A stretch of 64,000 nt of DNA, from contig JANNSG010000134.1 of assembly GCA_031402355.1 (NCBI GenBank), forward strand, positions 12,497 to 76,496. Direction: 5' to 3'. A program made the position numbers and the translations under genes. Under the pieces are notes generated by a model, which saw nothing but the letters and a program-made list of their open reading frames with translations, was not told the origin of the DNA and did no database searches. Below, one piece after another: positions 23,861 to 31,858 of this stretch (within the stretch, counting starts at the first letter, position 1; each line of letters starts with the position of its first letter). This DNA comes from JACMNW01 sp031402355 (GTDB taxonomy: Bacteria; Pseudomonadota; Alphaproteobacteria; Rhodobacterales; Rhodobacteraceae).

Positions 23861-25492
23861 TCACATCCCCAAAGACGCCTTATAAAGCGCTATCTGGCTG
23901 TCGCGGCCGATCTGGTCGGTGATCTTCTCCCAAGCGGCGGCAATTGCATCGGCGGTTTCCTGTGCCGATTTGTATTGCCCGCCGTATCCCTTGGCCAGTT
24001 CGTCTTCGGCCACTGAATAGTATTGGAAGATGCCCGGAATGCGCGGCTCAATCGCCGCATTGGGGTGGTTGTAGCTGTCCGCGTTAGACCCGAGATAATC
24101 TTCGACAAAAGCGCGGTCATATCCTGCTGCTTCCCATTCTTCATACTGGAAGTGTGATGCGCGATATGGCTGGAAGCCGGATGGATAGGCCGACATCCAC
24201 AGCGACAAATCCTTGCCGCCCAGATGCGCTGCTGCCGACCAGGCCGCTTTGCGCTTTTTCTCATCGGCGGAAACCCGGTTGGTCACATAGACGCCCCAGC
24301 CCAGATACGCCATGTTTGGCGCTTCGTTGTAGGTGTCTTCCCAGGCTGCCGTGGCCGCGTTGTAGACGCGGTCTGATCCGGGGTTGATGCCAAAGCCGAT
24401 CACATCGCCCACCACTGATGTGTCAGAGGTGCGGGCATTTGATCCGATATCGCCCCACCACATCAGCATGGACCCGGTGCCAGCCAGGAATTGTGAAAAT
24501 CCGGTCGTGCCGGGGTCGGCGTTGATCTGATCGGCAGGATAGGCGCCGGGGGTTGCGATCAGGTCCATCACGTCCTGGATGGCCTGAACCCAGGCCGGGT
24601 TGTTGACGCGCGGCTTCATGGTCTCTGGATCAAACAGCCATGCCTTGTCGGCGGGGTGTTTGGCATAGGCAGCAGCCCGGTTTTCAAGGAAGTAGAAACC
24701 AAAGCCGCCCCAGCCTTTCAGCGGGTCCAGATAGCCTATAGCCCCTTGACCAGTCAGCGGATCGGTCTGGCCGACCAGCGCCTTCGAGACCGCATTGACC
24801 TGCTGCCATGTCTTTGGAACCTCGGCCCCGCCGATGCCGCCCTCGCCGAAATAATCCTTGCGATAGGCGAATGTGTGGCAGTCGCCATCAATCGAAATAC
24901 GGTAGGTCTTGCCGCCCCAGGTGCCGACCGGCGCTTTCAGATAGCTGACATAATCGTCCATCTCGATCTGGCTCATCACCCAGTCGGGCATCTCATCCAG
25001 CAGACCCTTGCCGGCGGTGTCACCCTCCAGCGGCGATCCCATCGCCAGAATGTCGAAATCAACGGTGCCGGTCGCAATGCTTTGCTGCAGGCGCGGGTTG
25101 TAATCTGCCTGCGCCAGATCGATCCAGTTGATCTTGGCCCCGGTGTAGGTTTCCCAGCCCTTCAGCAGGCCACGGAACAGAATGTTGTGCAAGCCGTTGT
25201 TGTTGATGCCAAAAAATGTAAGCTCAACGCCGGCGAATTCGCCTTCGGCGACATTGGCCTTGGTTGACCCAAGGCACATCTCGCCCACTTTCTGCCAATC
25301 GGCATCGGTCGGCGATCCCGCACCTACGCCTGGAATTTTCAGAATCTCGGCCCGCACATTGTCTTGCGCAAAAGCCGGGCGCAGCCCAAAGCCACCAAGT
25401 GCGGCCGCACCGCCCACCGAGGCCACCCCTTGCAAAAGCCGCCTGCGGGTCAGCCCCGCGCGAACAGCCTGATTGTAAAGCTCAACTTTCAT
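23861..25492 (-). CDS. Sugar ABC transporter substrate-binding protein (Tat-type signal)
   Basis: About 543 residues, periplasmic, presumably delivering the sugar to the permeases at 18614-20637. The N-terminus has a twin-arginine-type signal: 'LTRRRLLQGVASVGGAAALG' then 'LRPAFAQD' with cleavage after AFA. The mature part matches large carbohydrate-binding proteins of the extracellular solute-binding group, with many aromatic residues. The ATG at 25492 with GGGAGGTCG upstream is preferred to a TTG one codon earlier. It is transcribed away from the ATPase gene, and operator-like site 3 lies between them. The gene is separated from its permeases by the puc operon. Confidence 0.85.
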   Translation of the reverse strand: MKVELYNQAVRAGLTRRRLLQGVASVGGAAALGGFGLRPAFAQDNVRAEILKIPGVGAGSPTDADWQKVGEMCLGSTKANVAEGEFAGVELTFFGINNNGLHNILFRGLLKGWETYTGAKINWIDLAQADYNPRLQQSIATGTVDFDILAMGSPLEGDTAGKGLLDEMPDWVMSQIEMDDYVSYLKAPVGTWGGKTYRISIDGDCHTFAYRKDYFGEGGIGGAEVPKTWQQVNAVSKALVGQTDPLTGQGAIGYLDPLKGWGGFGFYFLENRAAAYAKHPADKAWLFDPETMKPRVNNPAWVQAIQDVMDLIATPGAYPADQINADPGTTGFSQFLAGTGSMLMWWGDIGSNARTSDTSVVGDVIGFGINPGSDRVYNAATAAWEDTYNEAPNMAYLGWGVYVTNRVSADEKKRKAAWSAAAHLGGKDLSLWMSAYPSGFQPYRASHFQYEEWEAAGYDRAFVEDYLGSNADSYNHPNAAIEPRIPGIFQYYSVAEDELAKGYGGQYKSAQETADAIAAAWEKITDQIGRDSQIALYKASLGM

Positions 25493-25649
25493 CAACGACC
25501 TCCCTTTGATGTTCCGCCACTGGCAGCAGTCCGGCGATGATGCACGCTGTGCACCGATGGGCTTTTGCGCCGCATCTTTCCCCCGTCCGGGTCCGGCCCA
25601 TGCCAGACATGATCAAAGCTTCTCAGCCTTGTAGTGCCAAGTCAAGCAT

Positions 25650-25661
25650 CTAACATGTTAG
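25650..25661. promoter_or_regulatory. Operator-like palindrome, site 3 (CTAACATGTTAG)
   Basis: A perfect palindrome in the 276-bp divergent region between the binding protein and the six-gene operon; weaker outer symmetry is present (AAGCAT ... ATGCTT). The same 12-mer stands before the permease operon, which argues for one regulator over transporter and catabolic genes. Confidence 0.65.
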
Positions 25662-25768
25662 TATGCTTAGATGATGGACAGCGCCATTTCACTGGGCTAC
25701 GGTTTGGCGCAACATCGTCGGCTGCAGCAGGGCCAAAGCGGTGATTGAAAAAGAGTTCTGGGGGAAGA

Positions 25769-26830
25769 ATGGCTGAAGTCCACATCCGCGATTTGCGCAA
25801 ATCCTATGGTGCGCAGCAAGTTGTTCATGGGGTGAACATCGATATCGAGGATGGCCAGTTCGTGGTTCTTGTTGGCCCGTCAGGCTGCGGCAAATCCACG
25901 CTTCTGCGGATGATCGCGGGGCTTGAAGGCATCACGTCAGGCACCATCAGCATTGGCGGGCGGGTGGTGAACAATCTGGCCCCGGCGGAGCGTAACATCG
26001 CCATGGTGTTTCAGAATTACGCGCTTTATCCACACAAGACAGTGGCTGCGAACATGGGTTTCGCGCTTAAAATGGCGCGGATGTCGAAAACCGAGGTTGA
26101 TGCCCGCGTCACGCGCGCGGCCGATATCCTGGGCCTGACCCCCTATCTTGCCCGCTATCCGCGCGAGTTGTCTGGCGGTCAGCGTCAGCGCGTGGCCATG
26201 GGCCGCGCCATCGTGCGCGATCCGGCGGTGTTTCTCTTTGATGAACCGCTGTCCAATCTCGATGCCAAACTGCGCGTCCAGATGCGCGCCGAAATTCGCG
26301 AATTGCACCAACGCCTTGGCACCACGACAGTCTATGTCACCCATGACCAGATCGAGGCGATGACCATGGCTGACCGCATCGTCGTGATGCGTGACGGCCA
26401 TATCGCCCAGATCGGGGCGCCACTGGACCTTTACGATCGCCCGGCCAATGTTTTTGTTGCGGGCTTCATCGGCTCGCCGTCGATGAACCTTTTGGACGGT
26501 GTCGTGCGCCAAACGGCGGGCGGGGCTGTGGTCGATGCGGCAGGCACCTCGCACGCTCTTGGCGATATGTCAGGTTTGTCCGATGGCCGTCGGATCATCT
26601 TCGGGATTCGACCGGAACATCTTGATCTTGCTGATGAAGGCATTGCGGCAAAGATTGCGGTGATCGAACCCACCGGGTCGGAGACCCATGTTGTCTTGCG
26701 GGCAGACGCCAGCGACATTGTCGCCGTGTTCCGCGAGCGGCATCCCTTCAAAGTGGGGGAAACCGTGCATTTGATGCCACAACGCGGCCAAGTGCACATC
26801 TTTGATGCCGCCAGTGGGGATCGCATTTGA
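25769..26830 (+). CDS. Sugar ABC transporter ATP-binding protein (UgpC/MsmK type)
   Basis: About 353 residues. Walker A 'GPSGCGKSTLLRMIAG', Q-loop 'VFQNYALYPHKTVAAN', signature 'LSGGQRQRVAMGRAIV', Walker B 'VFLFDEPLSNLDAKLR' and H-loop 'VTHDQIEAMTMAD' are all intact. The C-terminal ~110 residues form the TOBE/regulatory domain (GIRPEHLDLADEG). The ATG at 25769 is chosen because GGGGAAG precedes it and family members begin just before 'VHIRDLRKSYG'. First gene of a tight operon (4-bp overlap with the next gene) running to 30475. It energises the split transporter. Confidence 0.9.
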   Translation: MAEVHIRDLRKSYGAQQVVHGVNIDIEDGQFVVLVGPSGCGKSTLLRMIAGLEGITSGTISIGGRVVNNLAPAERNIAMVFQNYALYPHKTVAANMGFALKMARMSKTEVDARVTRAADILGLTPYLARYPRELSGGQRQRVAMGRAIVRDPAVFLFDEPLSNLDAKLRVQMRAEIRELHQRLGTTTVYVTHDQIEAMTMADRIVVMRDGHIAQIGAPLDLYDRPANVFVAGFIGSPSMNLLDGVVRQTAGGAVVDAAGTSHALGDMSGLSDGRRIIFGIRPEHLDLADEGIAAKIAVIEPTGSETHVVLRADASDIVAVFRERHPFKVGETVHLMPQRGQVHIFDAASGDRI

Positions 26831-27477
26831 TGACCAGAACCGTATTGTGTTTTGGCGACAGCAACACTCATGGCACGCCGCCTGTGCTCGCCCTGGGCGC
26901 GTCTGACCGCTACGACCGCCAAACCCGCTGGCCTGCTTTGATGGCTGCGCATCTGGGCAACAACTGGCACGTCATTGAAGAAGGCCACCCCGGCCGCACC
27001 ACCGTGCATGACGACCCGATAGAAGGGGCGCATCGCAACGGGATCACCGTATTGCCGTCGATGCTGGAATCGCACAAACCGCTGGATGTGGTGATCCTGA
27101 TGTTGGGTACCAATGATCTGAAGGGCCGCTTTTCGGTAAACCCTACAGATATTGCTTTGTCACTTGAACGGCTGATCGGCGTGATCCGCAGCTTTGCTTG
27201 TGGCCCGAACGGCGCTGCACCCGGTATCTTGCTGGTGGCACCGCCGCCGATTGTCGAGATCGGCTGTCTGGCCGAAATGTTCGATGGCGGGCAGGCCAAA
27301 TCGCACGGCATTTCCGCCGCAATAGCCGCCGCTGCGGCCCGCGCGAACGTGTCGTTTTTAGATGCAGGCGCGCATATCGCTGTATCGCCGGTTGATGGCA
27401 TCCATTACGACGAAGAGGCGCATCGCACGCTTGCCGCTGTGCTGGGCTGCGCCGTGATCGAAAACTTCGGCACCTAA
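26827..27477 (+). CDS. SGNH/GDSL hydrolase (arylesterase or carbohydrate esterase)
   Basis: 216 residues. Block I 'CFGDSNTHGTPP' with the nucleophile Ser, Gly of block II in 'EEGHPGRTTVHDD', Asn of block III in 'MLGTNDLKG', and the Asp/His pair in 'DGIHYDEEAH' are visible. No signal peptide, so it acts in the cytoplasm. The sequence resembles the arylesterase and acetyl-xylan esterase (Axe2-like) group. In this operon it may deacetylate an imported sugar or hydrolyse a sugar lactone; the second would replace a missing lactonase, but this is speculation. It overlaps the ATPase gene by 4 bp. Confidence 0.82.
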   Translation: MMTRTVLCFGDSNTHGTPPVLALGASDRYDRQTRWPALMAAHLGNNWHVIEEGHPGRTTVHDDPIEGAHRNGITVLPSMLESHKPLDVVILMLGTNDLKGRFSVNPTDIALSLERLIGVIRSFACGPNGAAPGILLVAPPPIVEIGCLAEMFDGGQAKSHGISAAIAAAAARANVSFLDAGAHIAVSPVDGIHYDEEAHRTLAAVLGCAVIENFGT

Positions 27478-27488
27478 CGGAGGATGCT

Positions 27489-27947
27489 ATGCTCAAAGGC
27501 CTTGATAACCGGCTGAATGCCGATGTGCTTTACGCTCTGCGTGCCATGGGCCATGGTGATACGCTGGTCATTTCAGACACCAATTTCCCCGCCGATAGCA
27601 TCGCGCGGGAAACCGTGCTCGGTAGCCTTCTGCGGATGGAAAATCTGACCTGTGCTGAGGCCGTTGAAGCGGTGCTGTCGGTGTTCCCGCTGGATACTTT
27701 TGTTGATGATTTCGCAGGCCGGATGGAGGTTGTCGGTGACCCCGCCCGCATAGAACCCGTGCAGGCCGAAGTGCAAATCGCTATCGACGCGGCTGAGGGC
27801 CGCCCCCGCCCGATGATCAGCATCGAGCGGTTTGATTTCTACGACCGCGCGAGACAAGCCTATGCCGTGATCCAAACCGGCGAGCGGCGGTTTTATGGCT
27901 GCTTTATCTTGCGCAAAGGCGTCATCGCGCCGGATGCGCAGGCATGA
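27489..27947 (+). CDS. fucU: L-fucose mutarotase-like protein (RbsD/FucU family)
   Basis: About 152 residues. The catalytic block 'YALRAMGHGDTLVISDTNFP' and the C-terminal 'RFYGCFILRKGVI' match FucU rather than RbsD in length and ending. It would speed interconversion of the anomers of L-fucose or a related sugar before oxidation or phosphorylation. A ribosome-binding site (CGGAGG) precedes the ATG. It overlaps the kinase gene by 4 bp. It is a paralogue of the protein at 18128-18583, which shares the first residues (MLKG-D-RL) and last block but differs through the middle. Confidence 0.82.
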   Translation: MLKGLDNRLNADVLYALRAMGHGDTLVISDTNFPADSIARETVLGSLLRMENLTCAEAVEAVLSVFPLDTFVDDFAGRMEVVGDPARIEPVQAEVQIAIDAAEGRPRPMISIERFDFYDRARQAYAVIQTGERRFYGCFILRKGVIAPDAQA

Positions 27948-28864
27948 AACCCATCGTCATTCTTGGCATTTTCGTCGCCGATACCGCCTACCGGGCGGAA
28001 CGGCAGCCCAAAATTGGGGAAACCATTCTGGGCAAATCTTTCGTGCTGGGTCCCGGTGGCAAAGGGTCGAACCAATCTGTTGCTGCGGCAATGGCAGGTG
28101 GCAAGACCCATTTCATCACACGGCTGGGGAATGATGCTTTCGCCGAAATTGCGCAGGCGACCTGGGCGAAAGCGGGCGTTGTTCCCGAGGTTACCGTTGA
28201 TCATGACAGCTACACCGGGGCCGCTTATATCTTTATCGAAGACGCCACTGGCAACAACGCGATCATCGTCTCGCCCGGTGCGGCTGGCCGCGTCTCCGCT
28301 TCCGATGTCGACAATAGCCGCGCGTTGATCGAATCCGCCGCCATTTTTGTTACGCAGCTTGAACAACCGATCCCCGCTGCGCACCATGCGCTTGAAATCG
28401 CCCGTGCAGCGGGGGTGACCACCATTCTGAACCCGGCCCCCGCAGCCCAACTATCTGACGATATTCTGGCCCTATGCGATTATGTCACTCCGAACGAAAC
28501 CGAGGCCGAGGCACTCACAGGCCTGCCCGTCAACACAATACCCGAGGCGGAAGCCGCGGCGGACGCCCTACTTGCCAAAGGCGTGGGCACTGTCATCATT
28601 ACACTTGGATCCAACGGAGCGCTCTACCGCGACCGGATGCGATCTGTGCATGTCCCTGTGATCAACGCAGGGCCGGTTGTGGAAACCACGGGCGCTGGAG
28701 ACGCGTTTAACGGCGGCTTTGCCGTGGCGCTGTCTGAGGGGCAAAACGTCATTGAAGCCATCCGCTTTGGCTGCGCCACCGCTGGCATATCGGTCACGCG
28801 GCCCGGCACCGCCCCGTCGATGCCATCACGTGCCGAAATAGACGCGCTGCTAGCGCGGGTTTGA
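27944..28864 (+). CDS. Ribokinase-like PfkB sugar kinase
   Basis: 306 residues. The substrate-binding N-terminal pattern 'VLGPGGKGSNQSVAAAMAGG' and the C-terminal PfkB signature with anion hole and catalytic base, 'ETTGAGDAFNGGFAVAL', are both present; 'ILNPAPAAQLSDDILALCDY' and 'TPNETEAEALTG' are close to ribokinase. It phosphorylates a furanose or similar sugar in the cytoplasm. Its place between FucU and the SDR, with 4-bp overlaps on both sides, shows strict co-expression. A kinase beside oxidative-pathway genes suggests that the locus handles more than one sugar or has two branches. Confidence 0.87.
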   Translation: MKPIVILGIFVADTAYRAERQPKIGETILGKSFVLGPGGKGSNQSVAAAMAGGKTHFITRLGNDAFAEIAQATWAKAGVVPEVTVDHDSYTGAAYIFIEDATGNNAIIVSPGAAGRVSASDVDNSRALIESAAIFVTQLEQPIPAAHHALEIARAAGVTTILNPAPAAQLSDDILALCDYVTPNETEAEALTGLPVNTIPEAEAAADALLAKGVGTVIITLGSNGALYRDRMRSVHVPVINAGPVVETTGAGDAFNGGFAVALSEGQNVIEAIRFGCATAGISVTRPGTAPSMPSRAEIDALLARV

Positions 28865-28875
28865 AGGGAACACAG

Positions 28876-29613
28876 ATGGGACGACTGCACGGCAAACGGG
28901 CCTTCATCACAGCAGCAGGGCAGGGTATTGGCCGCGCCTCCGCACTGGCCATGGCCAATGAGGGCGCGCATGTGATTGCGACCGACGTGAATGAGGCGGC
29001 GCTTGCGACCCTCGCCGCTGAAGGCATAGAAACCCATGTTCTTAACGTCCGTGACCCCAATGCTATTGCACATGCAGCTGCAAGTGCTGGCAAAATTGAC
29101 GTGCTGTTCAACTGCGCGGGTTTCGTGGCCTCCGGCACCATTCTGGATTGCGACGAAGACCAATGGGCGTTTTCGTTTGATCTGAATGTTACCGCCCTCT
29201 ACCGCATGTGCCGCGCGTTTCTGCCCGGCATGATCGAAAATGGCGGCGGGTCGATCATCAACATGGCCTCGGCAGTGTCGTCGATTATCGCAGCCCCGAA
29301 CCGCTTTGTTTACGGCGGCACCAAGGCCGCTGTCATCGGCCTGACCAAATCTATCGCCGCCGATTTCATCACCAAAGGCATTCGCTGCAACGCAGTCTGT
29401 CCCGGCACCGTTGACACGCCGTCACTGCACGACCGGATGGCCGCAACGGGTGATTATGAGGCGGGACGCAAAGCCTTCCTCGCCCGCCAACCCACTGGAA
29501 AACTGGCGCAAGCCGAAGACATCGCTGCTTTGGTCGTCTTCCTCGCCTCCGACGAATCCGCATTTTGCACGGGAACAGCGCAAGTCATTGACGGCGGCTG
29601 GTCCAACACCTGA
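28876..29613 (+). CDS. SDR dehydrogenase, 2-keto-3-deoxy-L-fuconate dehydrogenase-like
   Basis: About 245 residues of the classical short-chain dehydrogenase family. NAD-binding 'ITAAGQGIGRASALAMA', acidic 'ATDVNEAAL' (Asp after strand 2, so NAD preferred), 'NCAGFVASG', catalytic Ser in 'NMASAVSSI', and the Tyr-Lys pair in 'FVYGGTKAAVIGL'. The pattern, including 'SVSSIIAAPNRFVYGGTKAA'-like spacing, is that of the 2-keto-3-deoxy-L-fuconate / BDH2-type group. Product would be 2,4-diketo-3-deoxy-L-fuconate, the substrate expected for the next gene. The ATG at 28876 is chosen over TTG at 28861; GGGAACA lies before it. Confidence 0.82.
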   Translation: MGRLHGKRAFITAAGQGIGRASALAMANEGAHVIATDVNEAALATLAAEGIETHVLNVRDPNAIAHAAASAGKIDVLFNCAGFVASGTILDCDEDQWAFSFDLNVTALYRMCRAFLPGMIENGGGSIINMASAVSSIIAAPNRFVYGGTKAAVIGLTKSIAADFITKGIRCNAVCPGTVDTPSLHDRMAATGDYEAGRKAFLARQPTGKLAQAEDIAALVVFLASDESAFCTGTAQVIDGGWSNT

Positions 29614-29626
29614 AAGGTAAACCCCT

Positions 29627-30475
29627 ATGAAACTCCTCCGTCATGGCGCTTTGGGCGGTGAAAAGCCCGGCATGATCGGCCCCGATGGCTCCATCCGCGA
29701 TCTGTCCGGCGTGGTGCCAGATATTGCGGGCGCGGTCCTGTCCGATGCTGTCCTTGCCGCGATCCGCAAGGTTGATCCGTCCAGCCTGCCCTTCGTCTCT
29801 GCCTCTGCCCGTCTTGGCGCTTGCGTCGGCGGCACCGGAAAATTCATCTGCATCGGTCTGAACTACGCCGACCACGCCGCCGAAAGCGGTATGGCCGTGC
29901 CGCCCGAACCCGTGATCTTCATGAAAGCCACGTCTGCCATCTGCGGCCCGAACGACCCGATCATCATTCCCCGCACATCGGTGAAAACGGATTGGGAGGT
30001 GGAATTGGCCGTGATCATCGGCACAAAGGCCAAGTATGTCAGTGAGGCCGACGCGCTGAACCACGTTGCAGGATATGCCGTCTCTAACGACGTATCAGAA
30101 CGCGCCTTTCAGAAAGAACGCTCCGGCCAATGGACGAAAGGCAAGTCTTGCGATAATTTCGGCCAGCTTGGTCCCTGGTTGGTCACGCGGGACGAAGTTG
30201 CTGATCCGCAGAACCTTGCAATGTGGCTGACAGTGAATGGCCAGAAAATGCAGAATGGCTCGACCAAAACCATGGTCTACGGCGTGGCCTTTTTGGTCAG
30301 CTATCTGTCGCAATTCATGACGTTGCATCCGGGTGATGTGATTTCCACCGGCACCCCGCCCGGCGTCGGCGACGGCATGAAGCCGCAGCGTTTCCTGAAG
30401 CCCGGCGAAGTGGTCGAACTTGGCATCGCGGGTCTTGGCCAACAGCGACAGGATGTGATTGCCGATCCGGTTTGA
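29627..30475 (+). CDS. FAH-family hydrolase, 2,4-diketo-3-deoxy-L-fuconate hydrolase-like
   Basis: 282 residues of the fumarylacetoacetate hydrolase superfamily. Metal ligands are visible in 'DWEVELAVIIG' (E-x-E with the later Asp in 'AVSNDVSER'), with 'GLNYADHAAESG' and the C-terminal 'ISTGTPPGVGDGM' signature. The version with 'ERSGQWTKGKSCDNFGQLGP' is the sugar-acid branch that splits 2,4-diketo-3-deoxy-fuconate or -rhamnonate into pyruvate and lactate. Directly after the matching SDR, which supports a non-phosphorylating deoxy-sugar pathway. Last gene of the operon. A GC-rich inverted repeat (GCCTGCC/GGCAGGC) about 65-80 bp downstream may act in termination. Confidence 0.85.
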   Translation: MKLLRHGALGGEKPGMIGPDGSIRDLSGVVPDIAGAVLSDAVLAAIRKVDPSSLPFVSASARLGACVGGTGKFICIGLNYADHAAESGMAVPPEPVIFMKATSAICGPNDPIIIPRTSVKTDWEVELAVIIGTKAKYVSEADALNHVAGYAVSNDVSERAFQKERSGQWTKGKSCDNFGQLGPWLVTRDEVADPQNLAMWLTVNGQKMQNGSTKTMVYGVAFLVSYLSQFMTLHPGDVISTGTPPGVGDGMKPQRFLKPGEVVELGIAGLGQQRQDVIADPV

Positions 30476-30710
30476 AAGCAGAATTGATCGCGCAGGATGG
30501 TCATTTGCGCGAATTGATTTCAATCAAATCGCGCCGCGTCTGCCTGCCCGGGGCAGGCGCGTTCCGCACCCACCCAGTCAGACGCGCCCCGATTTTCCAA
30601 CGTTAGTGTGCTGCACCACACCTCTTGCCCAACGGCGTCCCGCCTTTTGGGCAACGAATCGAAAAACGCTACCCGGTAGCGTTTTCAAATCGGTCCGAAG
30701 TGAATCAAAC

Positions 30711-31850
30711 CTACCCCCACAACCCCAAGGGCGCAGGCTGCACAAAGCCGGGGAACACTGTGCTTAAATCCGCCGCCTTCATATGGCCCGACATCAATTC
30801 TGCCAGAACAGAACGGTAGTCCGTCGTCACGGCCAGATCAGCGCCTTCCTCCAACATATCATTGGCAAGCCCCGGCCAACGGCCCAACATGCGGCCACCC
30901 TTCGCTTGCGGTCCAAGCACCATCATCACATTGCCACGCCCATGATCGGTGCCGCCTGAGGCATTGGATCGCAAGCGGCGGCCGAACTCGCTCATCACCA
31001 CAACGCTTGCATCTTGCTGCAGCGGCCCCAGATCGCGCCAGAACGCCATCAGCCCTTCGGACAGCCAGCGCACCTGATTGCCAAAATCGCCCGCTTGCCG
31101 CACATGCGTATCCCACCCCGGCACATCGACCGTGGCCACCCGCGTGCCCATCCCTAACTTCAAAGTCTGCGCAATCGTCATCAACGGGGCCGAAATCGGG
31201 TTATCTGCTGGATACTCCACCTCCGGTGCATAGGGGCGCACGGCCCCATCCGCCTCCGACCAGATCCGGCCTGCTATCATTTGCGACAGATCCAGCAATT
31301 GCCGCATCGACGCATCCACAGGCCCATGCGCGCCAAACCCTTGCGCCAGCCTTGCCCGCAGCGCCGGGGCCAGCCAATGCCCGCCTGCAAGTACGAGATT
31401 GCCCAGTTCTTCCGCCACCGCCGCCTCATGCCCGTCCAGTGCGCCGGGCAGGGTGGTGCCCACGGCAAGGGCGGGCAATTCAGGGCCGGCAGGAATGGTC
31501 TTCAGCCACCGACCCAGCCAGCCGCCGGCATCTGCAGATCCCGCCGCCCGTTCGATCCGCGCCTCGGCATCAAAATGGCTGCGCGTCGCCTCGGATAGGC
31601 CTGCCGCATGAATCAATGAAAGATCACCCGCATCATAAAGCTGCGACAGCGCCCCCGCCGCCGAATGAAACCGGAAATCCACATCGGCAAACTGCTGCTT
31701 AATAGTGTGACCCGCGCCGTCACCCTTGCGCAACACGCGCAAATCCTCTGGCCGCCCGGCAATGAAATCGGGGTCAGACGTCGGGCTGACCAAAGCCAAT
31801 CCATCCGATCCGCCACGCAAAAAGACCACAACCAGGGTTGGCTCGCCCAT
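30711..31850 (-). CDS. DUF1501 domain protein
   Basis: 379 residues. The alkaline-phosphatase-like fold family DUF1501 is recognised by 'LVVVFLRGGSDGLALVSP' at the N-terminus, 'DVPGWDTHVRQAGDFG' in the centre and 'VVVMSEFGRRLRSNASGGTD' then 'HGRGNVMMVLG' near the end. It is almost always paired with a DUF1800 gene, as here (8-bp gap). Function is unknown; proposed roles are in secreted or cell-surface processes. No own signal peptide is seen, since the family motif begins at residue 6. Confidence 0.87.
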   Translation of the reverse strand: MGEPTLVVVFLRGGSDGLALVSPTSDPDFIAGRPEDLRVLRKGDGAGHTIKQQFADVDFRFHSAAGALSQLYDAGDLSLIHAAGLSEATRSHFDAEARIERAAGSADAGGWLGRWLKTIPAGPELPALAVGTTLPGALDGHEAAVAEELGNLVLAGGHWLAPALRARLAQGFGAHGPVDASMRQLLDLSQMIAGRIWSEADGAVRPYAPEVEYPADNPISAPLMTIAQTLKLGMGTRVATVDVPGWDTHVRQAGDFGNQVRWLSEGLMAFWRDLGPLQQDASVVVMSEFGRRLRSNASGGTDHGRGNVMMVLGPQAKGGRMLGRWPGLANDMLEEGADLAVTTDYRSVLAELMSGHMKAADLSTVFPGFVQPAPLGLWG

Positions 31851-31858
31851 CTTTCCCC

